Program-made: the position numbers and the translations under genes | Source: Sphingomonadales bacterium UBA656 | GTDB taxonomy: Bacteria; Pseudomonadota; Alphaproteobacteria; Sphingomonadales; Sphingomonadaceae | Direction of reading: 5' to 3' | Assembly: GCA_002299895.1 (NCBI GenBank) | Contig: DBOC01000007.1 | Span: 1-64,000, forward strand | Length of the DNA stretch: 64,000 nt | In this document: one piece after another, positions 34,604 to 44,200 of the stretch | Layout of the letters: every line of letters starts with the position of its first letter | How positions within the stretch are numbered: position 1 is the first letter of the stretch | Notes under the pieces: generated by a model | Seen by the model: only the letters and a program-made list of their open reading frames with translations | The model's database searches: none | What the model was told of the DNA's origin: nothing

Positions 34604-36166
34604 TTATCTCCAATTACGGGCAAGCGCATCCAGCAGTTGCACGCCCCAGCCCGATGCGCCCTTTGGCGTCACTGGCCCAGACCTGTCCGCCCAATTAACG
34701 CCTGCAATATCAAGATGTGCCCAAGGAATATTTTTATCGACGAAGAAGCCAACGAAGGTGGCGCCTAGACCTGCACCTGGGCCGCCGCCCTCAACGACGT
34801 TTTTGATGTCGGCAATGTCGGATTTCATATCATCGAGATAATTTTTGTGCAGCGGCATCCGCCACACATCTTCGCCCGTTGCCGTGCCCGCTGCGGTAAC
34901 CGCTGCTGCCAATTTGTCATCGCGGCTGAACAGGCCAGCATATTCGTCATTCAACGCGCTAACGATAGCGCCTGTCAGCGTCGCCATGTTTACCAAAGCG
35001 CCGGGCTTTTTATTGGAAATCACATATTCATTGGCGTCCGCCATGACCAAACGGCCTTCGGCATCGGTATTGAGGATCTCAATGGTCTTACCGCTCATCG
35101 TACGCACGACATCGCCGGGACGCTGCGCATTGCCGCCGGGCATATTTTCGGCCAGCGCGGCCACGCCGATGACGTTCACTGATGCCTTTGACTTTGCGAG
35201 CGACAATACAGCGCCCATGATGCTGGCTGCGCCAGACATGTCCGCCTTCATCTCCCACATGCCAGCCCCCGGTTTCAACGAAGTGCCACCGGAATCGAAA
35301 GTAATGCCCTTGCCGACCATAGCCAATGGCGCACTATCACCTGCACCGCGATATTCGACGATCATCAGGCGCGACGGGCGGCGCGACCCTTGGCCAACAC
35401 CGACCAGCGATCCCATGCCCAATTTGCGCATCATCGGTTCATCTAGCACTTCAATTTTGACATTTGCGGTGTTGCCGAAAGCCGCGCGCACGCGCTCAAC
35501 AAAGGTTTCGGGATAGATGACGTTGGCAGGTTCCGCCGCCAGATCACGCGACAAGGAAACGCCCTCTGCCAGCGCCGAATGGCGCGACTTCCACAAGGCC
35601 TCAGCGCCGCCCGCATCGCCGCTGATGATGGTCACAGGGTTCATAGGCGGGGTTTTGCGATCGACGGTTTTGTAACGGTCGAACCGATATTGGCCCATGG
35701 CATAGCCCAAGGCCGCTGCAGCGGCTTCGTCTTGGTTGAGGTCGCCTGTGATGGTGATGGCTTGACCTTCATCGCGTAAATCCTGCGCAGCTTTGCCCGA
35801 TGCGTTGCGGATGTGCATCACGCGGTCGCCTGCTTCGCCAACGCCGCTCAGCACTATGCGTGCATAACTACCAATGCCGCGTAGCGACAAGGCGCTGCCT
35901 TCTTTGCCTTCAAATTTCGCCGAAGCGATGGCCGCATTCAATGCTTGCGCCGTTGCTGCATCCACCACATTGGCGGGCAGCGTCGCGTTGCGCATCAATA
36001 TCACCAAAGCGCCGGAGGTTGGCGCGGTCGTAGCGAAATTGATGGGGCGCGTTTGCGAATGCGTTGCCGAGGATGGCGATATGCCCGAGCCAATGACGTC
36101 AGCTTGCGCAAATGCGGGGGTGATTGCGGCGCTTGCCAAAGCAAGTGCGAAGAAGCTGCGATGCAT
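34604..36166 (-). CDS. Secreted M17 leucyl aminopeptidase
   Basis: A protein of 520 residues from the Met at 36166, where a signal peptide begins (MHRSFFALALASAAITPAFA) and AGGAAAG lies upstream; the longer open frame to 36562 has no protein character. The catalytic domain shows MVGKGITFDSGGTSLKPG, KADMSGAASIMGA, ALAENMPGG and the M17 signature NTDAEGRLVMAD. It removes N-terminal amino acids from peptides using two metal ions. The signal peptide is unusual for the family, which is mostly cytoplasmic, and suggests periplasmic peptide scavenging. Confidence 0.92.
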   Translation of the reverse strand: MHRSFFALALASAAITPAFAQADVIGSGISPSSATHSQTRPINFATTAPTSGALVILMRNATLPANVVDAATAQALNAAIASAKFEGKEGSALSLRGIGSYARIVLSGVGEAGDRVMHIRNASGKAAQDLRDEGQAITITGDLNQDEAAAAALGYAMGQYRFDRYKTVDRKTPPMNPVTIISGDAGGAEALWKSRHSALAEGVSLSRDLAAEPANVIYPETFVERVRAAFGNTANVKIEVLDEPMMRKLGMGSLVGVGQGSRRPSRLMIVEYRGAGDSAPLAMVGKGITFDSGGTSLKPGAGMWEMKADMSGAASIMGAVLSLAKSKASVNVIGVAALAENMPGGNAQRPGDVVRTMSGKTIEILNTDAEGRLVMADANEYVISNKKPGALVNMATLTGAIVSALNDEYAGLFSRDDKLAAAVTAAGTATGEDVWRMPLHKNYLDDMKSDIADIKNVVEGGGPGAGLGATFVGFFVDKNIPWAHLDIAGVNWADRSGPVTPKGASGWGVQLLDALARNWR

Positions 36167-36256
36167 AGAGGGACTTTCCTTTCCGTAAATCTTGGTTATG
36201 CCGACTATGTAAGCAAATGGACCGATGTGACAAGGTCTCATTGCAGGGGGAATTAT

Positions 36257-38365
36257 ATGCGGAAATTTTTGTGGGCGTCCTTGGCGCTTGTCGGTATCGT
36301 TGCGGGTGCAGGCGCGTTGTGGGAGCCGTTGGCGGCCACGGGATATGAAATGCCAAAGCGCACTTATGACGTGGAAATTGTGCGCGACGAATTTGGCGTA
36401 CCGCATATCAACGGCAAGACGGATGCCGATACCGCTTATGGCCTGGCCTTTGCCCATGCAGAAGATGATTTCTCGACGATACAGGATGTCGTGGCCATGA
36501 CGCGTGGGCGCTATGGCGCGCTTGCCGGATCCGATGGGGCTAAGGTCGATTATGTAATGCACCTGTTGGGTGCGCGCGAGACTGCCGAGAAGCGCTATAT
36601 GGAATTGTCACCCGAAGTCCGCGCGGTGGCAGAGGCTTATGCCGCGGGTGTGAACCATTATGCGTCCAAACATCCTGAAGAAGTCCGCCTGTCGAAGCTG
36701 TTTCCCGTAACCGGGCAAGATATCGTCACGGGCTTCGTGCTGCGTGCGCCGTTCTTCTACGGTCTAGATTCTGTCATTGGCGCGTTGACCGAAGGCAAAC
36801 CACAGCCAAAGGAGAGTGCCGCGCCGATGACGCCCATTGGGCGGGATCCGGAAATGAACGGTTCTAATGCCTTTGCGATAGCGCCCAAGCGTATGGCCGA
36901 TGGCAAGACATGGCTGATTTCCAATTCGCACCAACCGTATGAAGGTCAAGTTGCGTGGTACGAAGCCGTCACGCATTCGGGTGAGGGTCTGGATATGGCG
37001 GGGGCCTTGTTCCCCGGATCGCCTTTCGTTTTGTTGGGCCACAATCGTCATTTGGGCTGGACCAATACCGTCAACCGCCCTGACCTGATCGATGTCTATA
37101 AATTGGTGATGAACAAAGCGGGCGACCAATATCGTTATGATGGCAAATGGATGCCCTTGTCATCGAAGCGCATCTGGCTGCCGGTGAAAATGGGACCGTT
37201 CAATTTGCCGGTGCCGCAGACGGTATACCGTTCCATCCACGGGCCGGTCATCAAAAATGACAAGGGCTATTTCGCGATCCGCTATGCGGGCATCGACAAT
37301 GTAAAAGTCGTTGAGCAATATTATCGCAATACCAAAGCGACGAATTGGGACGAATGGACCCAATCGATGGCGATTGGCGGTATTCCCGCGACGAACTTCA
37401 TTTATGCCGACAAGACTGGCCGCGTTGCCTATATTTACAACGCGCTCTTCCCCGACCGTAAACCGGGATATGATTATACCAAGCTGCTTCCGGGCGACAC
37501 ATCGGCAGCCATGTGGGCAGGGCCCGTTGGCTTTGACCGTTATCCCAAGATTGTGAACCCTGCATCGGGCTTTGTCCAGAACGCGAATAACACGCCGTTT
37601 CTGGCGGCGGGTCCGGGTTCGGAACTGGATCGTTCGGCTTATTCGCCTTATTTGGGCATTGAGCTTGGCATGACAAACCGCGGTTTGCGCGCGACAGAAT
37701 TGCTGGCCGCAGATACGTCGATTACGCCGCAAGAGCTGCTCGCGATTAAGATGGACATGATCTATAGCAAAAAAAGCTGGGTCGGGGCATGGATGGCGTC
37801 CTTTGCGGCGCTGGATTTGAAAGATGCGCCCGAACTTGCGGAAGCGCAAAAGCTGCTCGCCAGCTGGGATTGGTCAAGCGATGGCAAGGGCCGCGCGGAC
37901 GCCTTTGCCGAGCGCATTATCCGCTTTGGCGCAAGGCGAAACTGGCGCGGGGAAGAGATGCCCGATTCCCGCAAAACCCTGCAGGAGGCTGTCACAGAGT
38001 TTAAAGAGCGTTTCGGCCGAATTGACCCGCCGCTTGCCGATATTCAGCGCCTAAGGCGCGGAAATGTCGATTTGGGGATGCTCGGGGGAACTGATGCGCT
38101 GCGCGCGACAACCGCTTGGGACGCCGATCAGGCCGACGGCAAAATGCGCGTCCGCCATGGCGATAGCTACATCATGCTGATGCGATGGGACAAGGATGGC
38201 AAGGTGCAATCGGAATCGATCCAGCCTTATGGTTCGGCGACTACGCGTCCCGAATCGCCGCATTATACCGATCAGATGAAATTGTTCGTTGCGGGCGGGT
38301 ACAAGCCCGTTCATTTCGAATGGGCTGACGCCGTCAAGAATGCAAAACGCCGTTATCGGCCGTAA
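36257..38365 (+). CDS. Penicillin-acylase-family Ntn hydrolase (AHL acylase-like)
   Basis: A protein of about 702 residues from the ATG at 36257 with GCAGGGGG upstream. The N-terminal signal or anchor segment is FLWASLALVGIVAGAGALW. The family is made as a precursor that cuts itself; the expected cut is between Gly202 and Ser203 (RDPEMNGSNAFAIAP), giving Ser203 as the catalytic N-terminus of the beta chain. Further motifs are ISNSHQPYEGQVAWYEAVTHS and LGHNRHLGWTNTVNRPDLIDVY. Relatives cleave acyl-homoserine lactones, beta-lactams or acyl-peptides. The exact substrate cannot be read. It is divergent from the M17 peptidase. Confidence 0.9.
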   Translation: MRKFLWASLALVGIVAGAGALWEPLAATGYEMPKRTYDVEIVRDEFGVPHINGKTDADTAYGLAFAHAEDDFSTIQDVVAMTRGRYGALAGSDGAKVDYVMHLLGARETAEKRYMELSPEVRAVAEAYAAGVNHYASKHPEEVRLSKLFPVTGQDIVTGFVLRAPFFYGLDSVIGALTEGKPQPKESAAPMTPIGRDPEMNGSNAFAIAPKRMADGKTWLISNSHQPYEGQVAWYEAVTHSGEGLDMAGALFPGSPFVLLGHNRHLGWTNTVNRPDLIDVYKLVMNKAGDQYRYDGKWMPLSSKRIWLPVKMGPFNLPVPQTVYRSIHGPVIKNDKGYFAIRYAGIDNVKVVEQYYRNTKATNWDEWTQSMAIGGIPATNFIYADKTGRVAYIYNALFPDRKPGYDYTKLLPGDTSAAMWAGPVGFDRYPKIVNPASGFVQNANNTPFLAAGPGSELDRSAYSPYLGIELGMTNRGLRATELLAADTSITPQELLAIKMDMIYSKKSWVGAWMASFAALDLKDAPELAEAQKLLASWDWSSDGKGRADAFAERIIRFGARRNWRGEEMPDSRKTLQEAVTEFKERFGRIDPPLADIQRLRRGNVDLGMLGGTDALRATTAWDADQADGKMRVRHGDSYIMLMRWDKDGKVQSESIQPYGSATTRPESPHYTDQMKLFVAGGYKPVHFEWADAVKNAKRRYRP

Positions 38366-38459
38366 ACGCCGTTTGTCGAAAATTTTGGGGCATCACATTG
38401 TGTTTGCCTGCATCGCCGCTATCTTTGGCGGCAATGATTTATATCTATAGGAGCAGAAT

Positions 38460-41339
38460 ATGATCCGTAAATTAACGCTTGCCCTGATGATGTCGGGCTC
38501 GATGCTTGTGGCGCAGACGCCCGCTTTCGCACAGTCGGCAGCGCCCGTTTCGAAATTGGTAGATGCGGTCAATATTCCGCATGAAAAATTCACACTCGAT
38601 AATGGTCTGACCGTTTTGGTCCATGAAGACCGCAAGGCGCCCATTGTTGCCGTGTCCATCTGGTATGGCGTCGGGTCCAAGAACGAGCCAAAGGGCAAAA
38701 CGGGCTATGCCCATTTGTTCGAACATATCATGTTCAACGGCAGCGAAAATGCGCCGGGCGATTATTTTGAATATACCAAGAAAATTGGCGCGACCGACCT
38801 GAACGGGACCACATGGTTGGACCGCACCAATTATTTCCAGACCGTCCCGACAACGGCGTTGGAATCCGCCTTGTTCCTCGAAAGCGACCGTATGGGCTAT
38901 TTGCTCAATGCGGTGACGAAGGAAAAGCTGGATAACCAGATCGGCGTTGTTTCCAACGAAAAGCGTCAGGGTGACAATCAGCCTTTCGGCTTGGTCGATT
39001 ATAAGCGTTCCGAGACGCTGTTTCCCGTTGGCCACCCATATCATCATGATACGATCGGTAGCCTCGAAGATTTGTCAGCGGCTTCGCTCGATGACATGAA
39101 AAATTGGTTCATCGACCATTATGGCCCAAACAACGCCATTCTGGTTCTAGCCGGCGACATCAATGCAGCGCAAGCCAAGCCATTGGTGGAAAAATGGTTC
39201 GGCAACATCAAGCGCGGCAAGCAAGTTGCGCCCGTTAACGCGCCCGTGCCAACGCTCGAAAAAGACGTGAAAATCGTCATGAAGGACAAGGTGCCAACCA
39301 CGCGTATCTATCGCAACTGGGTGGTGCCGGGCATTGCCGACCCTGATGCCAATTCACTGTTCATCGCGATGAGCGCGCTTGGCGGTCTGTCGAGTTCGCG
39401 TCTGGATAATATTTTGGTGCGTCAGGAACAGAGCGTGGTGGGCGTATCTGCTTATCTTATTCCTTTCATGCATGGCAGCTTGGTCAACATTCAAGCGGAC
39501 GTAAAGCCCGGCGGCGATGCCGATGCCGTTGCCAAGCGTCTGGATGAAATTTTGGCCGATTATATCAAAACCGGCCCAACCGCCGAAGAAGTGCAGCGCG
39601 TTGCCGCAAGCAACATTGCCCAGCAAATCGACGGTCTTGAACAGGTTGGCGGCTTTGGCGGCAAAGCCGTCGCTTTGGCCGAAGGCCAATTATATGTGGG
39701 GGATTCATCCTTCTACAAAAAGGAATTGGAGCGCCTTGCTTCGGCAAAGCCAGAGGCGGTCAAGGCCGCGATGCAGAAATGGCTGACACGCCCCGTCCTT
39801 GAAATTCGCGTCGAACCTGGCGAGCGTGAAGCCTATAAGGAAGTCGCTGCGGGATCAGGCAGCCGCACGGGAACCTTGACGGCGCCTGCATTTTACGCGC
39901 CTCCCGGTGCCGACGATGCATCTGTGTCGGCACCCGTCGCTTTTCAGGATCGTAGCAAATTCCCTGAACCCACAAGCACGCCTTCATTGGATTTCCCAAC
40001 GGTTGAAGAAACAAGCTTAAGCAATGGCATTAAAGTCTTCTTCGCGCGCCGTGCGGCGGTGCCAACGGTCCGTGTGGCGGTGAGCTTCAATGCGGGCTAT
40101 GCGGCGGATCCTGCGGACAAGCGTGGCATTGCATCAATGATGTCCACCATGTTGATGGAAGGCACAACATCGCTGACCTCAACACAAATTGCCGAAACCG
40201 AAGAGAAATTGGGCGCTGACGTTACGGTCGGATCGTCACTTGACCGGACGGTAGCGAGTTTGCGCGCGGTCAAGCCGAACCTTGGCCTTTCGCTCGACCT
40301 TCTGGCGGATGTTATCAAAAATCCGGCCTTTGCGACCAATGAGCTGGAGCGCGTTCGCGTTCAGCAACTGACCCGCATCAAGTCGGAAAATAATCAGCCA
40401 CAGGGCATAGCGGTGCGCCGCTTGCCGCCATTGCTATATGGTGCGGCGCATCCTTATGGCGGACCACAGACCGGTAGCGGATATGCAGAGACCGTGGCGA
40501 CGATCAGCCGCGCGGATGTGGCTAATTTCCATCAGGCATGGATGCACCCATCGAAAGCGGAAATCTTTGTCGTGGGCGACACCAGCCTGAAAGAAATCAC
40601 GCCGATGTTGGAACAGCGTTTTGGCAAGTGGGCACCAACCACAGCCGCCGCGCCAGCGAAGAATTTCGCGGTCGCATTGCCTGCGCCTGAATCAAAAATT
40701 CTGTTGATTGACCGTCCAAATTCACCGCAATCCTTGGTGCTTGCGGGTCTAGTTTTGGATGCAAAGGGATCGGACGATTTACTGACCCTGCGCGCTGCGA
40801 ATGAGATTTTCGGCGGTGACTTCTTGTCGCGTATCAACATGGACCTGCGTGAAACCAAAGGTTGGTCTTATGGTGTACGCAGCCAAATTAATGGTGCCGA
40901 AGATCGCGTCCCATTTTACATGTTCGCGCCTGTGCAAACCAACCAGACCGGACCATCGGTCAAAGTGTTGATCGATCAGTTGAAGGACTTTAACGGCGCG
41001 AAGCCGGTCACGGCGGCTGAACTGGAAAAGACGATCAAGGGCAATGTCCTCAAACTGCCAGGCAGCTACGAACAATCATCGGCGGTGCTGGGACAAATGC
41101 AGGCAGATCGCCTCTACAAACGGCCGTTCAATTATGCCGAAACATTGGCAAGCAAATATGGCACGCTGACCGCAGCGGCGTTGAATGACGCAATGCGGGT
41201 TAAGGTCGATCCATCCAAGGTCACTTGGTTGGTTGTGGGCGATGCGGCGAAGGTGAAGCCGCAGTTGGAAGCACTTGGATTGCCAATTGAAATGGTGACC
41301 GAAGCTGCTAACACCAGTGCAAGCAACAAAGCTAAATAA
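38460..41339 (+). CDS. Periplasmic double M16 zinc peptidase (PqqL-like)
   Basis: A protein of 959 residues with a signal peptide (MIRKLTLALMMSGSMLVAQTPAFA). It contains two full M16 units. The first has the inverted zinc motif HLFEH (His85, Glu88, His89) and a VVSNEKRQGDNQP segment that supplies the third ligand. The second (from about residue 500) lacks the zinc motif, as is usual for the inactive half. It degrades peptides in the periplasm. It starts about 95 bp after the acylase, so the two may be co-expressed. A small unknown protein gene follows after 11 bp. Confidence 0.93.
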   Translation: MIRKLTLALMMSGSMLVAQTPAFAQSAAPVSKLVDAVNIPHEKFTLDNGLTVLVHEDRKAPIVAVSIWYGVGSKNEPKGKTGYAHLFEHIMFNGSENAPGDYFEYTKKIGATDLNGTTWLDRTNYFQTVPTTALESALFLESDRMGYLLNAVTKEKLDNQIGVVSNEKRQGDNQPFGLVDYKRSETLFPVGHPYHHDTIGSLEDLSAASLDDMKNWFIDHYGPNNAILVLAGDINAAQAKPLVEKWFGNIKRGKQVAPVNAPVPTLEKDVKIVMKDKVPTTRIYRNWVVPGIADPDANSLFIAMSALGGLSSSRLDNILVRQEQSVVGVSAYLIPFMHGSLVNIQADVKPGGDADAVAKRLDEILADYIKTGPTAEEVQRVAASNIAQQIDGLEQVGGFGGKAVALAEGQLYVGDSSFYKKELERLASAKPEAVKAAMQKWLTRPVLEIRVEPGEREAYKEVAAGSGSRTGTLTAPAFYAPPGADDASVSAPVAFQDRSKFPEPTSTPSLDFPTVEETSLSNGIKVFFARRAAVPTVRVAVSFNAGYAADPADKRGIASMMSTMLMEGTTSLTSTQIAETEEKLGADVTVGSSLDRTVASLRAVKPNLGLSLDLLADVIKNPAFATNELERVRVQQLTRIKSENNQPQGIAVRRLPPLLYGAAHPYGGPQTGSGYAETVATISRADVANFHQAWMHPSKAEIFVVGDTSLKEITPMLEQRFGKWAPTTAAAPAKNFAVALPAPESKILLIDRPNSPQSLVLAGLVLDAKGSDDLLTLRAANEIFGGDFLSRINMDLRETKGWSYGVRSQINGAEDRVPFYMFAPVQTNQTGPSVKVLIDQLKDFNGAKPVTAAELEKTIKGNVLKLPGSYEQSSAVLGQMQADRLYKRPFNYAETLASKYGTLTAAALNDAMRVKVDPSKVTWLVVGDAAKVKPQLEALGLPIEMVTEAANTSASNKAK

Positions 41340-41350
41340 GGAGCAAGGAT

Positions 41351-41650
41351 ATGGCAGCAGTTGATGGTGATTGGGACGTAACAATCAAAAGCCCAATGGG
41401 TGACCAAAAAGCAGTTTTGACCGTCAACAGCGACGGTGGCAGCTTTTCAGGCCAGATGTCCGGTGGACTTGGTTCCATGGACATCGCCAATGGCACTGTT
41501 GATGGCGACACGTTGAGCTGGGGCATGGACATCACCGTGCCTATGCCGATGCATTTGAACGCCACCGCAACGGTGTCGGGCGATTCCATCACCGGCGAAG
41601 TGAAGGCTGGCGCCTTTGGTTCGATGGGCTTGACCGGCACCCGCAAGTAA
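41351..41650 (+). CDS. Small hypothetical beta-rich protein
   Basis: A protein of 99 residues, rich in Gly, Asp, Ser and Met, with alternating beta-strand patterns (GDWDVTIKSPMGDQKAVLTV, GDTLSWGMDITVPMPMHLNA). It has no signal peptide. It reads like a small all-beta, lipocalin-like domain of the kind often found as a separate conserved unit in sphingomonads. An AAGGAGCAAGG stretch before the ATG gives a strong ribosome site. It follows the M16 peptidase by 11 bp and is in its operon. I do not know its function. Confidence 0.75.
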   Translation: MAAVDGDWDVTIKSPMGDQKAVLTVNSDGGSFSGQMSGGLGSMDIANGTVDGDTLSWGMDITVPMPMHLNATATVSGDSITGEVKAGAFGSMGLTGTRK

Positions 41651-41686
41651 TAGCCGCCGCGCGCGTTATGCGCTGATATGCGAAAC

Positions 41687-41724
41687 AAAGGCCGTCTATC
41701 CAACCGGGTAGGCGGCCTTGTTCT
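41687..41724 (+). terminator. Rho-independent-like terminator after the M16 operon
   Basis: AAAGGCCGTCTATCC pairs with GGGTAGGCGGCCTT through a stem of about 13 base pairs including G-U pairs, with a short AACC loop, and is followed by GTTCT. It marks the end of the M16 peptidase operon. The T-run is short. Confidence 0.6.
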
Positions 41725-41798
41725 ATGTGCCGCCAATGCTTATGTGGAGTCGGAACGCGTTTCCTCCGAATCGCGATGATCAAGATCGGAGCCACGTC

Positions 41799-42350
41799 AT
41801 GAACCAGTTCACACCTTCGTCGCCCGCGCGCATGTCCTTATTGCGTTTGGCGCTGTTTGTGATCCCGACAATCATGTTTCTCGGTTTTCTCTCCGGCACT
41901 ATGTCTGGATCAACAGCCGAAAACGCGTGGTACCAAACATTGCTTAAGCCGCAAATTCAGCCGCCGGGCTGGATCTTCGGCGTTGTTTGGCCTACCTTAT
42001 ACCTCATGATGGGCTTGGCCCTTGCGATGGTGCTGAACGCGCGTGGGTCGCTCTACCAGAGACCCGCAGTTGCGTTGTTTGCCGCGCAGTTTCTGATAAA
42101 TCTGACATGGTCGCCGATTTTTTTTGGGGCACATCAGGTGACAGCCGCATTTTTTATCATTCTTGTCATGCTGGGCATTGCCATTGCCACGACCTTCGCA
42201 TTTGCGCGGGTTCGCAAGGCTGCGGCGTGGTTGATGGTGCCCTATTTGGTGTGGATCAGCTTCGCGGCCATCCTGAATTTTCAGATCGATCAGCTTAATC
42301 CCGACGCGGAAAGCCTTTACGTTCCGGCCGTGACTTCCCAAATAGGATGA
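41799..42350 (+). CDS. tspO: TspO/MBR family membrane protein
   Basis: A protein of 183 residues with five membrane helices. The start at 41799 (MNQFTPSSPARMSLL) is preferred; the longer frame to 41718 is not protein-like. Family marks are the motif LLKPQIQPPGWIFGVVWPTLYLMMG and the C-terminal PYLVWISFAAILNFQI. TspO binds porphyrins and related molecules and is implicated in tetrapyrrole and stress signalling. It stands alone, between a terminator and the ubiK gene. Confidence 0.93.
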   Translation: MNQFTPSSPARMSLLRLALFVIPTIMFLGFLSGTMSGSTAENAWYQTLLKPQIQPPGWIFGVVWPTLYLMMGLALAMVLNARGSLYQRPAVALFAAQFLINLTWSPIFFGAHQVTAAFFIILVMLGIAIATTFAFARVRKAAAWLMVPYLVWISFAAILNFQIDQLNPDAESLYVPAVTSQIG

Positions 42351-42386
42351 TATGGTCCATCCCCTGACCGCAATGGAGTGAATGAC

Positions 42387-42695
42387 ATGCAAAGCGAAAA
42401 GCGCATTTTTGACGATTTGGCGAAGGTTTTGAACGGCGTTGCCGGAACCGTCGCGGGGATGGGACGCGAAGCAGAGGCAAGCGTGCGCGAACGGGCGCGC
42501 GAATGGGCGGGCGGCCTTGACCTTGTATCGCGTGAAGAATTTGATGCGGTGAAAACACTGGCGGCCAATGCCCGCGCTGAAGCCGATGCGCTGGGTAAGC
42601 GGGTTGCTGCGTTGGAAGCAGCATTGAAGGCAAAAGGCAGCGCTGCCCCTGCCAAGGCAAAGCCAGCGACCAAGTCGGCAAAGGGTTCCGCCTAA
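42387..42695 (+). CDS. ubiK: UbiK-like accessory factor (BMFP domain)
   Basis: A protein of 102 residues from the ATG at 42387, which has TGGA 9 bases upstream (a GTG 9 bases earlier is an alternative). The N-terminal amphipathic helix IFDDLAKVLNGVAG and the coiled coil SREEFDAVKTLAANARAEADALGKRVAALEA match the BMFP/UbiK family, with an Ala/Lys-rich tail. UbiK helps ubiquinone biosynthesis enzymes work at the membrane in proteobacteria. Confidence 0.85.
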   Translation: MQSEKRIFDDLAKVLNGVAGTVAGMGREAEASVRERAREWAGGLDLVSREEFDAVKTLAANARAEADALGKRVAALEAALKAKGSAAPAKAKPATKSAKGSA

Positions 42696-42802
42696 ACTTT
42701 TCCACAGTCGGCCCACAGCCTAATGTTGCGCGTTGATGCAAGCCCCTTGCGTGCGAGTCCGTCAAGGGGCAGACTCGGCCCAACACGGCAGGCACCATCA
42801 TC

Positions 42803-43315
42803 ATGCGCGACGCAGACGAACAATATGAGCAATTCGAGCGCGATGAATCCGCACCCGTAGACATGCTTGCGGCTTTGTTCGAAGCGCGTGGATGGACATT
42901 TGAACTGGATGGTGAAGACGAAATCACCGCAGAATATAAGGGCAGCTGGGCCAGCTATCAGTTGCGCGCGATCTGGCGTGAGGAAGATAATGCGCTGCAA
43001 CTCATCATATTGCCGGACATCACGGTCCCAAGCGATAAGCGCGCGCATGTGTACACCGCGCTTGGCCTTATCAACGAACAATTGTGGCTGGGCCATTTCG
43101 ATATGTGGTCGGCCAATGGCATATTGTTGTTCCGCCATGGCAGCCTGATGGCATCCAACGGTTTGTTGGGTGTTGACCAAGCACAAACCATCATTGACGT
43201 CGCGATTGACGAATGTGAGCGTTTCTATCCGGTGTTTCAGTTTATCATCTGGGGCGACAAAACGCCCGAAGAGGCCATCGCCAGCGCCATGATCGAGACG
43301 CATGGCGAAGCATAA
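42803..43315 (+). CDS. YbjN domain-containing protein
   Basis: A protein of 170 residues. The segment PVDMLAALFEARGWTFELDGEDEITAEYKG and the later WLGHFDMWSANGILLFRHGSLM are typical of the alphaproteobacterial YbjN-domain proteins, which have a fold like type III secretion chaperones. It is probably cytoplasmic. The function is not known; Escherichia coli YbjN affects motility and stress response. It is upstream of the proC operon in opposite orientation. Confidence 0.85.
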   Translation: MRDADEQYEQFERDESAPVDMLAALFEARGWTFELDGEDEITAEYKGSWASYQLRAIWREEDNALQLIILPDITVPSDKRAHVYTALGLINEQLWLGHFDMWSANGILLFRHGSLMASNGLLGVDQAQTIIDVAIDECERFYPVFQFIIWGDKTPEEAIASAMIETHGEA

Positions 43316-43321
43316 GATAGA

Positions 43322-43729
43322 TTAACCCTCGCGTTTTGCCCGAATGAGATAATGCATATAGCCCATGGCGATGGGCTTATCCCGATCTTCCTGCCATGCC
43401 CGCGCCTCAACATTGGCCATGGTCCGGCCAAGGCGCGTCACTTCGCCGACGGCGAACGTCATATGGTCTACGCCACCGCGCATGAAATCGACGGTGACAT
43501 TAACTTGCTTGATGGCAGAATCGCTGCCCTTGGCGCGTAACGCGCGGTGAATGGCGGCGATAGCTGCAATCTCAAGCAAACCCGAAATTGCCCCGCCATG
43601 TAGGAAGCCCGGCCGGCCCTGAACGCGATCGGCAAAGGGCATGGCGATGACCGGCGCGCCGTCAAGCTCGTCGACAATGCGCATATCGAGCGCGCGGGCA
43701 TAGGGCGGAAGGGCTGGCATATCGATCAT
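43322..43729 (-). CDS. PaaI-like hotdog thioesterase, second copy
   Basis: A protein of 135 residues with the hotdog motif RVQGRPGFLHGGAISGLLEI and an IKQVNVTVDFMRGGVDHM strand, like PaaI-family thioesterases. It hydrolyses an acyl-CoA. Its start overlaps the stop of the preceding thioesterase gene by 4 bp, so the two form a coupled pair and could make a heterodimer; that is inference. Confidence 0.88.
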   Translation of the reverse strand: MIDMPALPPYARALDMRIVDELDGAPVIAMPFADRVQGRPGFLHGGAISGLLEIAAIAAIHRALRAKGSDSAIKQVNVTVDFMRGGVDHMTFAVGEVTRLGRTMANVEARAWQEDRDKPIAMGYMHYLIRAKREG

Positions 43730-44199
43730 GCTACGCGATCCCCGATGCGGATGAATGTTCCGGTCGCATGCGCTAAGGGTTCGTCCGGATTTCCATTATG
43801 CGCAAAGCCACGCACAAAGCCGATGCTATTGGTCAAATGATAGCAAATTCCGCGACCATAGACCCGCTCACCCGAGGGCGAGGGGCGTAGATAGTCGATC
43901 CGAAGGTCCATCGTCACTTGCGGGCGGAATTCACCGAGCTTGGTCCAAATCGACATGCTGGTCGCATTATCCATCAAGCTGATGATCACGGCAGAAGCCA
44001 ATATGCCGGTGTCGGGATCCGCAACAAGGTCCTCGCGCCAATCAATAGCAAGCTCTACCCAGTCGCCGCCATGGCCAACATATTCCATGTTGAGAAATCC
44101 GCCATGGCCGAATTTACCCATCATTTTGTTGACCAAGGCAGGGTCAAAGCTGGCACCCTTTGGCGTGATGCTGCCCAGATCAGGTTTGCCAAATGCCAT
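43726..44199 (-). CDS. PaaI-like hotdog thioesterase, first copy
   Basis: A protein of 157 residues from the Met at 44199 (MAFGKPDLGSITPKGASFDP). The motif DTGILASAVIISLMDNATSMSIW and the strand QVTMDLRIDYLRPSPSG mark the hotdog fold of the PaaI/acyl-CoA thioesterase family. The start codon lies 1 bp after the stop of the amidase gene. The pair of thioesterases closes the proC-amidase operon. The acyl substrate is unknown. Confidence 0.88.
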   Translation of the reverse strand: MAFGKPDLGSITPKGASFDPALVNKMMGKFGHGGFLNMEYVGHGGDWVELAIDWREDLVADPDTGILASAVIISLMDNATSMSIWTKLGEFRPQVTMDLRIDYLRPSPSGERVYGRGICYHLTNSIGFVRGFAHNGNPDEPLAHATGTFIRIGDRVA

Positions 44200-44200
44200 C

